A stretch of DNA of 64,000 nucleotides from Thiosulfativibrio zosterae (GTDB lineage: Bacteria; Pseudomonadota; Gammaproteobacteria; Thiomicrospirales; Thiomicrospiraceae). The stretch spans positions 913,501 through 977,500 of the forward strand of contig NZ_AP021888.1 in NCBI RefSeq assembly GCF_011398155.1. The letters are read 5' to 3'. The notes beneath the pieces are model-generated. The model did no database searches and was not told the DNA's origin. It saw only the letters and a list, made by a program, of their open reading frames with translations. Shown here one piece after another: positions 55,709 through 64,000 of the stretch. The stretch's first letter is position 1, and the number at the start of each line of letters is the position of its first letter. The translations under genes were made by a program, and so were the position numbers.

Positions 55709-57262
55709 ATGAGTGGTGAGATTAAAAAGTTATTGCCCATTGGAAAATCCACCTTCAAAACATTGATTGAAGAAAACTACCTGTACGTTGATAAAACCCA
55801 ATATGCACTGACATTGATTCAATCAGGTACTTATTATTTTCTATCGCGTCCACGTCGTTTTGGTAAATCGTTATTTTTAGACACGCTGGCCACCATTTTC
55901 TCGGGCGAAAAGGAATTGTTTAAAGGACTGCATATTTATGATAAACATGCATTTCCCAAGCATCCTGTGATTCGTATCAGCTTTAATGACGGATTGATTC
56001 GCTCTAAAGCCGACTTTGATCAATACGTATATCAAATGTTGGACGAAAATCAACGCCATTTACAAATCAGTTGCCCCAAGGATTTTAATGGTGCCGGTTG
56101 CTTTAAACGCTTAATTGAAGAAGCCCACCAAAAATACCAAACCAAAGTCATCATCCTAATTGACGAATACGACAAGCCTATCTTAGACAACATCGAAAAA
56201 CCCGACATAGCCACCGAACTGCGCGATGAACTCAAAGGGTTTTACAGCGTTATAAAAGGTGCCGATCAATACATTCAATTTGTATTTATGACCGGCGTGA
56301 GTAAATTCTCAAAATTAAGCCTATTTAGTGGGTTAAATAATTTAGAAGATATTACCTTGGATAAACGCTATGCCACCATTTGTGGCTACACGCAAAATGA
56401 TATCGAAACCACGTTTGCCGCGCATTTAGAAGGGCAAGATTTTAACCAAATTAAAACCTGTTACAACGTCTATAAATGGTTAGGCGAAGGGGTCTATAAC
56501 CCCTTTGATATTTTATTGTTTATCAGTAAAGGGTTCATATTTCGTAATTACTGGTTCTCAACCGGCACACCGACCTTTTTATTAAAAATATTGGAAAAAA
56601 ACCAGTATTTTCTCCCCGACCTAGAAACCGTTGTGGCCGATGATTCTTTGCTGAACAGCTTTGATGTCAATCACATTCAGTTCGAAACTCTAATGTGGCA
56701 AACCGGTTATTTAACCATCAGCCACACCGAAACCATTTTAGACAGAATTGAATACCATTTAATCATCCCCAATAAAGAAGTCCAACAATCCTTACTAGGC
56801 GTGATTGCTCAGCACCTCACGCAGAGCGCCAATTTTGTGCAATTATCGAATGATGTTTTACGGGCCTTATTAAAACTAGATTTTGAAGCCCTCAAAAACC
56901 AACTCATCGCCCTCTATGCCAGCATTCCTTACGAACACTTTACCCACAGCAAAATGCACTTATACGAAGGCTATTACGTAAGCGTGTTTTACGCCTATTT
57001 AAAAGCGTTAGGGTTAGAATTAATCGCCGAAGACGCCACCAGCAAAGGCCGTATTGACTTAACCCTAAAACAGCCCGATGCCACAATAGTAATAGAGTTT
57101 AAAGCCGATGGCGCAACCGCCGAAGACGCGTTGGTGCAAATAAAAGGCAAAGGCTACGCCAACAAGTATTTAAATAACGGCAAGCCTGTGTACGCGGTAG
57201 GGATAGGGTTTGATAAAGAACAACGTAATATTGCAAATCTAGCGTATCAAATAGTTTGTTAG
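55709..57262 (+). CDS. AAA-ATPase-like protein with PD-(D/E)XK nuclease tail
   Basis: 517 residues. The N-terminal half holds a degenerate P-loop region SRPRRFGKSLF (about 46-56) and the acidic strand VIILIDEYDKPI, typical of the DUF1703-associated AAA family. The C-terminal end carries GRIDLTLK...VIEFKADG, a PD-(D/E)XK nuclease signature. Widely duplicated in bacteria; function unsettled, and it is not a known part of sugar synthesis. It sits between pseC and the sialidase-like gene, apparently as an insertion. Confidence 0.82.
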   Translation: MSGEIKKLLPIGKSTFKTLIEENYLYVDKTQYALTLIQSGTYYFLSRPRRFGKSLFLDTLATIFSGEKELFKGLHIYDKHAFPKHPVIRISFNDGLIRSKADFDQYVYQMLDENQRHLQISCPKDFNGAGCFKRLIEEAHQKYQTKVIILIDEYDKPILDNIEKPDIATELRDELKGFYSVIKGADQYIQFVFMTGVSKFSKLSLFSGLNNLEDITLDKRYATICGYTQNDIETTFAAHLEGQDFNQIKTCYNVYKWLGEGVYNPFDILLFISKGFIFRNYWFSTGTPTFLLKILEKNQYFLPDLETVVADDSLLNSFDVNHIQFETLMWQTGYLTISHTETILDRIEYHLIIPNKEVQQSLLGVIAQHLTQSANFVQLSNDVLRALLKLDFEALKNQLIALYASIPYEHFTHSKMHLYEGYYVSVFYAYLKALGLELIAEDATSKGRIDLTLKQPDATIVIEFKADGATAEDALVQIKGKGYANKYLNNGKPVYAVGIGFDKEQRNIANLAYQIVC

Positions 57263-57319
57263 GGATTAAGCCGTGATAAGCAATGATAAGCCAGGCTAAG
57301 TCTTAATTTTTTACGCCAA

Positions 57320-58297
57320 ATGAATCATTTAGGTCTCACAATGCAAATACAAACATTATGGCAATCCAACAAGCATTGCGCGTTTACCGATTTGGTTTAT
57401 TGCAATCACGTTTGGTACTGTGTGTTTCGCGAGGGGTCAACCCACATGTCTTTAGACGGACAAATTGTGGTGCTTACCTCGGACGATGCCGTTTCTTGGC
57501 ACAAGCACAGCGTATTAAGTTGGCAAGGCGGCGACCTGCGCGACCCTAAATTAAGTGTTACGCCAAGCAATACAGTCATTATGACCGCCGGAATTCGTTG
57601 GGCCGTGCCCAATACATCAGTCAGTCGTCTTTATTCAGTGGGTTGGCAATTGGCCAATAATGACCAGGCCTGGTCATCACCCATAATAGATAAAACCAGC
57701 GAAGGCACTTGGCGCTGGGCCACCACTTGGCATAAAGGTTACGCCTACAGCGTAGGTTATGGCGGACACGATCAGCAAGGTTGTTTGTATCGGTCGGACG
57801 ATGGACTGCATTGGGAAGCTTGGCTAAAACCGTTCTTTACCGATGCCACGGTGTTCAGTAATGAAAGTTCGTTGGTCTCAGAGGGTGAAAACTTAGTGTG
57901 CTTAACGCGTCGCGATGCAGCCGGTGGCGCTAAAGCTATTTTAGGTTGTACGACCGATGAGCTTAAGGCTTGGCACTGGAAAACCTTACCCATAGCGATT
58001 GGCGGTCCCAAGTTGCTTAAACTTTCAAATGGCGAGTGGGTTATGGCGGTGCGACGTATAAATTATAAACGTGGCCTTGCCAAAACGCGTCTTTATAAGC
58101 TTAATCCGCACTCTGGTAAAACCAAACATTGGCGCACTTTACCCAGCGGTGGCGACACCAGTTATGCAGGAATGGTTGAGAAAAACGGCCAACTTTATAT
58201 TAGCTACTATTCATCGCATCAAGACAGTCAAACTAATATCTATCTGGTTACCTTGCCATTAAAGGTAAAAAAACGAAGTCTAAAGTTCGCCAAGTAG
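57320..58297 (+). CDS. Sialidase-like beta-propeller protein
   Basis: 325 residues. Two Asp-boxes (SDDAVSW at 54-60 and SDDGLHW at 159-165) and FREGS near residue 37 point to the sialidase (BNR repeat) fold. No signal peptide is seen, so it appears cytoplasmic. Catalytic residues cannot be assigned with certainty. It lies inside the pseudaminic acid locus, so a nonulosonic acid-related role is likely but unproven. A copy of the palindrome is in its coding sequence at 57662-57675. Confidence 0.65.
   Translation: MNHLGLTMQIQTLWQSNKHCAFTDLVYCNHVWYCVFREGSTHMSLDGQIVVLTSDDAVSWHKHSVLSWQGGDLRDPKLSVTPSNTVIMTAGIRWAVPNTSVSRLYSVGWQLANNDQAWSSPIIDKTSEGTWRWATTWHKGYAYSVGYGGHDQQGCLYRSDDGLHWEAWLKPFFTDATVFSNESSLVSEGENLVCLTRRDAAGGAKAILGCTTDELKAWHWKTLPIAIGGPKLLKLSNGEWVMAVRRINYKRGLAKTRLYKLNPHSGKTKHWRTLPSGGDTSYAGMVEKNGQLYISYYSSHQDSQTNIYLVTLPLKVKKRSLKFAK
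57662..57675. repeat. Palindrome, copy 6
   Basis: GACCAGGCCTGGTC, a perfect 14-bp palindrome with the same 12-bp core, inside the sialidase-like gene, read in frame as DQAW. Confidence 0.85.
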
Positions 58298-58335
58298 CTT
58301 ATCAAACTAAAGCCTTTAAGCTTTAGTTTGATAAG
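58298..58335 (+). repeat. 16-bp hairpin after the sialidase-like gene
   Basis: CTTATCAAACTAAAGC and GCTTTAGTTTGATAAG pair perfectly around CTTTAA, starting at the first base after the stop codon. No T-run follows, so it is not a classic terminator. Confidence 0.8.
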
Positions 58336-58369
58336 TCTTGGTCGATACAATATGAAATAACTCGGAATT

Positions 58370-58401
58370 TAAACCATGAACTAGACATGTTTCATGGTTT
58401 A
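58370..58401 (+). repeat. 11-bp hairpin before pseF
   Basis: TAAACCATGAA and TTCATGGTTTA pair around a 10-nt loop, 22 nt before the pseF start, where it could affect translation. Confidence 0.7.
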
Positions 58402-58423
58402 GCTTATTAAATAGGTTATCTTA

Positions 58424-59125
58424 ATGAAAATTGCTATCATCCCCGCGCGCGGTGGTTCAAAGCGCATTCCGCGCAAAAATATAAAAGATTTCTGTGGAAA
58501 ACCAATAATTGCTTATCCTATCCAAGCTGCGCTTGAGTCTGAATTATTTGACCAAGTTGTTGTCTCAACCGATGATGATGGTATTGTGGAAGTAGCGAAG
58601 TCTTTTGGTGCCAAGCTGCCATTTAAACGTCCCAAGTCCTTGGCGGATGACCATGCTGCGACTGCTCCGGTGATTATTCATGCAATAGAGTGGTATGAAT
58701 CTCAAGGGGTTGAAATTGAAGAGGTCTGTTTTTTATATCCTTGTACACCGTTTGTCACGGCGAAATTATTACAAAGCGCATACGCAGAGTGGAAAAGCAG
58801 TGATGCAGCCTATTGCTTTTCAGTGTGTGAGTTTGCATCTGCACCCCAACGTGCGCTTAAGCTGAATAACGATGGGCGATTAGAGAGTCTTTACCCTCAA
58901 TATAGAGGCGCGCGTACCCAAGATCTAGATAGAGCGTTTTTTGATGCAGGACAGTTCTATTTTGTTAATCCTGACGTTTATAAGAAAAGAACACCTATTC
59001 ATAGTCCAGCATCACTCCCTTATATCATCCCAAAGTATTTGGCACATGATATTGATACGCTAGCAGACTGGCAGCTGGCAGAAATGTTTTATCGGTTTTT
59101 ACAAAATGAGAACATAAATGGATAA
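58424..59125 (+). CDS. pseF: Pseudaminic acid cytidylyltransferase PseF
   Basis: 233 residues. IPARGGSKRIPRKNIKDF is the CMP-sugar synthetase P-loop-like motif; DDHAATAPVI and FDAGQFYF are further family segments. It activates pseudaminic acid to CMP-Pse before transfer to flagellin. It overlaps the next gene by 8 nt. Confidence 0.93.
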   Translation: MKIAIIPARGGSKRIPRKNIKDFCGKPIIAYPIQAALESELFDQVVVSTDDDGIVEVAKSFGAKLPFKRPKSLADDHAATAPVIIHAIEWYESQGVEIEEVCFLYPCTPFVTAKLLQSAYAEWKSSDAAYCFSVCEFASAPQRALKLNNDGRLESLYPQYRGARTQDLDRAFFDAGQFYFVNPDVYKKRTPIHSPASLPYIIPKYLAHDIDTLADWQLAEMFYRFLQNENING

Positions 59126-60161
59126 CTGTAAAAAGTTGTTAAAAGAAATGGAACAAGCTTCAACGCTTTATCAGCCCGGTGTTTTCTGGCAAGAGGCTTC
59201 AAAGCTGATGTTTGAGTCGCTTAATAATCATGGTTTCGACTCCTTTAGGCGTTTACCTTGGTCGTTAATCTTCTTTGTGCCTACCTATGGTTCGCCGGGA
59301 AGTTCCTTATCGGGTAAACACATTGAAAGTCTGCAGGAGTGGATAGTTCAGCAGAACCTAAATTCCAAACAGACTCAGTTGTTATCAACGTTTTCGAGTG
59401 GCGAAGAAAGAGCATTAGCTGACTATCGAACTTTGGTAGCTAGCGAGTATCAAACAAGCCTGATGCCGCGTTTAGTTGATTTCAGTGAAAGTACAATCGG
59501 TGAACCGAAAGAACAGTTTGAATTTGATGGTAAAAGATATAGTCGTTCAGCCTTAAATTATTTATTGGGCTTGTCGTTTTTTAAAAAACATGCAGACTTA
59601 GATAACATTGGCATAATTATGGAGATCGGAGGTGGCTTTGGGACGATGGGTGAAATAGTCTATAAGCTGATGCCCACAACACGTTACATCAATATTGATA
59701 TTCCTCCCACACTCTGTTGCTCAACTTACTATTTGCAGCAACTCGTAGGACGCACCGAAATCAAACATCCCCTCGAATTCTTAAGCTTTACTTCTATTCA
59801 AATTGAAGACCTAAATTTAATAAATGTTTTTGCTTCATGGCAAGTTGAAAAGTTAAAAGGCAAGATTGATTTATTTGTTAACTTTATCTCCTTTCAAGAG
59901 ATGGAGCCTGAAATTGTTGAAAACTATTTGTTTCATGTATCACGCTTGCAAGCTGAATGGGTTCTTTTACGCAATATGCGAGAGGGCAAGCCTCTTAAAG
60001 CACAAAGGCGTTTTGGTGTTGATAAGCCCATTTATTCAGAAGACTATGCACGCATGTTAGAGGGTTATGAGTTAGTTGATACTAACGTCATTCCGTTTGG
60101 TTTTAAAACAGTTGATGGTTTTCATTCTGAGTTGATGTTATTTAAGCGCGCTGTCTATTAA
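59118..60161 (+). CDS. Putative sugar O-methyltransferase
   Basis: 347 residues. The class I methyltransferase core has IIMEIGGGFGTMGE as its SAM motif (about residue 170) and INIDIPPTL after it. The N-terminal FFVPTYGSPGSS segment recalls the putative sugar O-methyltransferases found in nonulosonic acid and polysaccharide loci. It likely methylates the sugar or a precursor. Its stop overlaps the pseG start (TAATG). Confidence 0.78.
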   Translation: MDNCKKLLKEMEQASTLYQPGVFWQEASKLMFESLNNHGFDSFRRLPWSLIFFVPTYGSPGSSLSGKHIESLQEWIVQQNLNSKQTQLLSTFSSGEERALADYRTLVASEYQTSLMPRLVDFSESTIGEPKEQFEFDGKRYSRSALNYLLGLSFFKKHADLDNIGIIMEIGGGFGTMGEIVYKLMPTTRYINIDIPPTLCCSTYYLQQLVGRTEIKHPLEFLSFTSIQIEDLNLINVFASWQVEKLKGKIDLFVNFISFQEMEPEIVENYLFHVSRLQAEWVLLRNMREGKPLKAQRRFGVDKPIYSEDYARMLEGYELVDTNVIPFGFKTVDGFHSELMLFKRAVY

Positions 60162-61246
60162 TGATGAAGGTTGTGATTCGGGTTGATGCCTCAATAACAA
60201 TAGGAACAGGCCATGTGATGCGATGCCTAGCCTTGGCTGCTGGGCTCAGGCTTAAAGGTGCAAACGTTGTGTTTATTTGTCGTAATCACCCAAGTAATTT
60301 GATATCCATGTTACGCGATAAATCTTGGCCTGTTCATATGCTTGATAGTCAACAAAACGATCAATTAGCTTCAGCGAAACAAACGAATTCAGTTTTGAAA
60401 CATGATAAATGGTTGGGTGTTTCACAGATGCAAGATGCCATTGAATGTAAACATATTTTGAAGACAATAAAACCAGATTGGTTAATTGTTGATCATTATG
60501 CGATAGACCAAGCCTGGCAAATGGAGCTGCAACCATATTATAAGAAACTGATGGTAATAGATGATTTAGGTGATAGGCAACATCTTTGTGATTTATTACT
60601 TGATCAAAACTATGGCTCGACGCAAGTCAAATATCAAAATTGTGTGCCGGACTATTGCAAAGCCATAACAGGTCCCAGGTATGCTTTGTTGAGGACTGAA
60701 TTTGCAGAATGGAGAGATATCAGTCTGAGGCGCCGTTCCAAATGTACACAGCTTAAATCTTTATTGGTGACCATGGGAGGTGTTGATGCAGATAACCTTA
60801 CAGGTCAAATTTTAAAACAGCTTAAAAGCTTAAGTTTGAAGACAGTAGAAGAAATTGTTGTGATAGCGGGTGTGCATTTAGAAACTGTAAAAAAACAGGC
60901 AGTATCCATGCCAATAAAAACGATAGTGAAAACCCATGTTAGCAATATGGCTGAACTGATGAGTAAAGCCGATTTGGCCATTGGCGCAGCGGGGGGGACA
61001 ACTTGGGAGCGAGCCTGTTTGGGTTTGCCGTCTATCCAGCTTGTTATAGCCTTTAATCAAAGAGATGTTGCTGAGCAACTTGAACAAGCAGGCGTGGTTA
61101 AAACGGCGGATAATCCTAAAGACATTTTGTCTCTAATAGTCCACTCCGAAGATTGGATGTTAAGCGTTAGCCAGAAATCAGCTTTACTTTGCGATGGTTT
61201 AGGGGTTGATCGGGTTATTGAACAGTTACTTAATTTAAACAAATAG
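60161..61246 (+). CDS. pseG: PseG, UDP-2,4-diacetamido-2,4,6-trideoxy-altrose hydrolase
   Basis: 361 residues, GT-B-like. The catalytic histidine lies in TIGTGHVMRCL (His18), with IVDHYAID, DDLGDR and the C-terminal IGAAGGTTWERACLGLPS that binds the UDP part. It releases UDP to give the free sugar for PseI. It follows the methyltransferase with a one-base overlap. Confidence 0.93.
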   Translation: MMKVVIRVDASITIGTGHVMRCLALAAGLRLKGANVVFICRNHPSNLISMLRDKSWPVHMLDSQQNDQLASAKQTNSVLKHDKWLGVSQMQDAIECKHILKTIKPDWLIVDHYAIDQAWQMELQPYYKKLMVIDDLGDRQHLCDLLLDQNYGSTQVKYQNCVPDYCKAITGPRYALLRTEFAEWRDISLRRRSKCTQLKSLLVTMGGVDADNLTGQILKQLKSLSLKTVEEIVVIAGVHLETVKKQAVSMPIKTIVKTHVSNMAELMSKADLAIGAAGGTTWERACLGLPSIQLVIAFNQRDVAEQLEQAGVVKTADNPKDILSLIVHSEDWMLSVSQKSALLCDGLGVDRVIEQLLNLNK

Positions 61247-61260
61247 TTGGGGCATAAATC

Positions 61261-61842
61261 ATGAAAGCTTATGTGCCGAATAATATCTTTAGACGCGCAA
61301 CACACGATGATATGGCCTTAATTTGGCAGTGGCGAAATCAGGCGAATATTCGAAAAGTAATGTTTAATAGTCAGCCGATTGAATGGCTCAATCATCAAGA
61401 TTGGTTTGTAAATATGCTAGCGAGTCATACGCCTGACTTTTGGGTATTCACGCAAAACAAGCGGCCAGTAGGGGTATTAAGTTTTTCCAATCCCCAAGAA
61501 AAATTTATTTACTTCGGATTTTATCTGGGTGAAGAGAATGTCTGGCCTGGAACAGGTATGCTAATGGAGGTCGCTGCGTTAGACTATATTTGCTCACTGC
61601 AAAAGTTTGCATTCTTACGCGCTGAAGTGCTCTCATCAAATCAACAGGTTATAAAACTGCATCAGCGTTTTGGCTATGAAATTGTTGATATTCAAGAAGG
61701 TTTTTTAGAACAGGAAGGGAGCTTGCTTGACAAAATAATTATGGAAAGAAAAGTTGATAACTGGCTGTCGGACAGGCATGTGTTAATGGACAAGCTCCCT
61801 CAGCATTATCAGTTAGCGTTAAACCAGCTTGTTTTTGAATAG
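61261..61842 (+). CDS. pseH: PseH-like N-acetyltransferase (GNAT)
   Basis: 193 residues with a GNAT fold: FRRATHDDMALIWQWRNQANIRK at the N-terminus, then FGFYLGEENVWPGTGMLM and the acetyl-CoA-binding LSSNQQVIKLHQRFGYE. It adds the second N-acyl group to the altrosamine intermediate; the acyl donor may differ here (see the module that follows). Confidence 0.88.
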   Translation: MKAYVPNNIFRRATHDDMALIWQWRNQANIRKVMFNSQPIEWLNHQDWFVNMLASHTPDFWVFTQNKRPVGVLSFSNPQEKFIYFGFYLGEENVWPGTGMLMEVAALDYICSLQKFAFLRAEVLSSNQQVIKLHQRFGYEIVDIQEGFLEQEGSLLDKIIMERKVDNWLSDRHVLMDKLPQHYQLALNQLVFE

Positions 61843-61860
61843 TTACTAAGGACCAAGAAA

Positions 61861-62154
61861 ATGAATATAGATGCGTTTGTACTACAGTTTGTCCAAATCT
61901 TTGGCGAGGAACAAAATAATCAGGCATTAATTAATGCATCTGAAGATACCCGCCTATTCGGTGAACATCTTGATAGTATGGGTATTGTATTTTTAGTGAC
62001 TGACCTAGAAAGTCAAATTTTTGAAGAATTCGGCTTGGACATAACCCTAGCCGACGAGCGAGCAATGAGTCAGAAAACATCTCCTTTTAGGAGCGTGAAA
62101 ACCCTAGCTAGTTATGTCGAAATCCTGATCACAGAGTCAAAGGCTGGAAAATGA
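61861..62154 (+). CDS. Acyl carrier protein-like
   Basis: 97 residues, acidic and helical. The phosphopantetheine serine is Ser39 in HLDSMGIVFL, the DSL/M-type motif of carrier proteins. It is dedicated rather than the fatty-acid ACP, which normally sits in a fab cluster. It overlaps the SDR gene by 4 nt. Confidence 0.8.
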   Translation: MNIDAFVLQFVQIFGEEQNNQALINASEDTRLFGEHLDSMGIVFLVTDLESQIFEEFGLDITLADERAMSQKTSPFRSVKTLASYVEILITESKAGK

Positions 62155-62855
62155 GCCAAGCTGTTTATCTTATAACAGGAACTCGAAAGGGCTTGGGGAA
62201 AAAGCTGGCTGAACACTATCTGACACAGGGGCACTGGGTAGCCGGCTGCAGTCGCGGAAAGTCAACCATTGAACATCAAAATTACCTGCATTTTGAGTTA
62301 GATGTTGCCGATGAAAAAGCGGTTATTTCTATGGTGCGACAAGTGAAAAAAAAAGTGGGTTCTATTGATTTTCTGCTGAATAACGCGGGTATGGCCGCAA
62401 TGAATCATATTTTTACAACGCCTTATCAGCATGCGCACAGTCTGTTTAAGACTAATTTTTTTGGCACGTTTTTGTTTGTACGCGAAGTGGGTAAACTTAT
62501 GCTGAAGCAGCAGCGCGGTTCCATTGTTAATTTTACGAGTGTAGCGGCTCCGCTTAATCTTGAAGGCGAAGCAGTGTATGCGGCTAGTAAAGCAGCGATT
62601 GAAAGCTTTACGCGTGTGGCAGCAAAAGAATTGGGAGCATATGGTGTAAGAGTGAATGCGATTGGTCCAACGCCAGTTAAAACAGACTTGATTAAAAATG
62701 TGCCTGACCATAAGTTGCAAGATTTGTTAAATCAGCAAGCTATAAAACGTTTCGGTGAATTCGATGATGTTTTGAACGTAATTGATTTTTTTAATGCGGA
62801 TAGGAGCCATTTTATTACGGGGCAGACGCTTTATTTAGGAGGCGTAGTTAGCTGA
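62151..62855 (+). CDS. SDR-family oxidoreductase (FabG-like)
   Basis: 234 residues. The nucleotide-binding TGTRKGLG (9-16) and NNAG are followed by the catalytic Ser130 (NFTSVAAP), Tyr143 and Lys147 (YAASK), and RVNAIGPTPVKTD. It could reduce a 3-ketoacyl group on the adjacent carrier protein. Its stop overlaps the ligase start (TGATG). Confidence 0.85.
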   Translation: MSQAVYLITGTRKGLGKKLAEHYLTQGHWVAGCSRGKSTIEHQNYLHFELDVADEKAVISMVRQVKKKVGSIDFLLNNAGMAAMNHIFTTPYQHAHSLFKTNFFGTFLFVREVGKLMLKQQRGSIVNFTSVAAPLNLEGEAVYAASKAAIESFTRVAAKELGAYGVRVNAIGPTPVKTDLIKNVPDHKLQDLLNQQAIKRFGEFDDVLNVIDFFNADRSHFITGQTLYLGGVVS

Positions 62856-64000
62856 TGTCTTGGCTTATTGAGCAGATCAAAACATTTTCAAGCAGGCCTG
62901 CTATTGTTGATGGTCAGGGATGTTATAGCTATGCCGATTTAGTAAATCAAATTGTTAGTTATAAAACGCAGCTTGATGCACAGTTTGAGGACGGGCAAGT
63001 AGTGGCCATTTTGTCCGATTACAATTTTAATGCAGTCGCGTTATTTTTTGCCCTTTATCAAAAAAAAGCGATTATTGTACCTATTGTATTTTCAAGCCAT
63101 GATGAACTTGAAAAACGCATGAAAGTTGTAATGCCAGGGGTGGTGATCAAGTTAAATAAGACTGATTTAGTTTTTGATAAAAAAACAGCTATAAAAGATC
63201 GCCATCCGATGATCAAAGGATTGCAGGATGCTAAACAACCAGGACTGGTATTGTTTAGCAGCGGTAGCACTGGTGAGCCTAAGGCGATGATTCACAACCT
63301 TGCTGTACTGGTAAATAGTTATCAAGGCAAAAAAACAAAGAACCTTAATATATTAGTTTTCTTAATGTTTGATCATATAGGTGGTTTAAATACCCTGCTT
63401 AACAGCCTAGCTATGGGGGCGAAAATTGTGCTGCCTAGCTCGCGTAACCCTGATGTTATCGCCAGTTTAATAGCTACGCATCAAATTCATGTTCTGCCTG
63501 CATCGCCCACTTTCTTAAATTTGATGCTGATAGCGCGGGTTCAAGAGCGGTTTAATCTTAGTTCTTTGAAGATGATTACTTACGGCACCGAGTCGATGCC
63601 AGCAAGTTTGTTAAAAAAAATCAAGACACGCTTTCCAAGGATAAAGTTATTACAAACCTTTGGAACCAGTGAAACCGGCATTGCTCAAACAGCGAGTCGA
63701 TCATCTGAGAGTTTGGAGTTAAAACTGGATGATCCAAATATCAAATATCAAGTGGTGGATGGTGAGTTGTGGCTGAAAAGTAATACCCAAATAATCGGTT
63801 ATTTGAATGCGTCTATGGAAAGTTTTACTGAGGACGGTTGGTTTAAAACGGGTGACCTTGTTGAAGAGCTTGAAGATGGTTATATTTGTATTAAAGGACG
63901 CGCAAAAGAAGTGATTAATGTAGGGGGTGAAAAAGTTTTACCCGCCGAAGTAGAGTCGATTGTATTAGAACTAGACTTTATTAATGACTGTATGGCTTAT
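62855..64000 (+). CDS. AMP-binding acyl ligase, truncated by window end
   Basis: 382 codons are visible; the 3' end lies outside. Adenylation motifs are clear: LFSSGSTGEPKAMIH (A3), TFGTSETG (A5), FKTGDL (A7) and GRAKEVINVGGEKV (A8), typical of acyl-CoA/acyl-ACP ligases. It probably loads an acid onto the preceding carrier protein. The start ATG overlaps the SDR stop, so the three genes are coupled. Confidence 0.88.
   Translation, partial: MSWLIEQIKTFSSRPAIVDGQGCYSYADLVNQIVSYKTQLDAQFEDGQVVAILSDYNFNAVALFFALYQKKAIIVPIVFSSHDELEKRMKVVMPGVVIKLNKTDLVFDKKTAIKDRHPMIKGLQDAKQPGLVLFSSGSTGEPKAMIHNLAVLVNSYQGKKTKNLNILVFLMFDHIGGLNTLLNSLAMGAKIVLPSSRNPDVIASLIATHQIHVLPASPTFLNLMLIARVQERFNLSSLKMITYGTESMPASLLKKIKTRFPRIKLLQTFGTSETGIAQTASRSSESLELKLDDPNIKYQVVDGELWLKSNTQIIGYLNASMESFTEDGWFKTGDLVEELEDGYICIKGRAKEVINVGGEKVLPAEVESIVLELDFINDCMAY

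Overview
The window is a chromosomal segment of a low-GC, motile gammaproteobacterium. Gene content (scattered sulfur-oxidation accessory genes, RodA-Mre block, gatCAB, flagellar and pseudaminic acid genes) suggests a sulfur oxidiser of the Thiomicrospira/Hydrogenovibrio/Thiomicrorhabdus type. That placement is an inference from gene content and style; no rRNA gene is present to confirm it.

Layout. 1-5.8 kb (minus strand): peptidoglycan elongation genes mreB-mreC-mreD-mrdA-mrdB and the start of a dacA-type carboxypeptidase; mreC appears to start at an ATT codon. 6-9.3 kb: gatC-gatA-gatB. 9.3-15 kb: housekeeping singles (DUF423, htpX, sufE, a Tat-exported metallo-beta-lactamase-fold hydrolase, serB, RDD protein, CbiM-like permease, SoxK-like lipoprotein). 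15.4-18.5 kb: guaB and guaA. 18.5-26.6 kb: an integrated genomic island bounded by a 13-bp imperfect repeat of the guaA 3' end. It holds a tyrosine integrase broken by one amber codon, an IS481-type element, a second minimal tyrosine recombinase, an IS3-type element, small island proteins (DUF6626-like, H-NS-like, DUF6641-like) and a methyltransferase cargo gene. 26.6-27.2 kb: tadA, with what is probably guaA's original terminator in front of it.

27.3-34 kb: cheD-cheA, an unnamed chemotaxis-type helical protein, a periplasmic protein of unknown role and htpG. 34-51.4 kb: flagellar block, with flgA, flgM, flgN and a PilZ gene on the minus strand and cheV-flgT and flgBCDEFGHIJKL on the plus strand, ending with a lytic transglycosylase. 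Promoter motifs are legible: three sigma-54 sites (before flgB, flgF and flgI) and sigma-28 sites (before flgM, before flgB, and inside flgJ ahead of flgKL).

51.4-64 kb: an exonuclease gene, a second IS3 copy, then a pseudaminic acid (flagellin sugar) locus: pseB, pseC, an AAA/PD-(D/E)XK protein, a sialidase-like beta-propeller protein, pseF, a sugar O-methyltransferase, pseG and pseH. It continues as an acyl carrier protein, an SDR oxidoreductase and an adenylating ligase that runs off the window. The last three look like a dedicated acyl-building module and could decorate the sugar with an unusual acyl group. The second IS3 copy sits between a sigma-28-like promoter and pseB.

Across the window a 12-bp palindrome (ACCAGGCCTGGT) recurs six times, in intergenic DNA and inside genes. 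No rRNA, tRNA or CRISPR was found.
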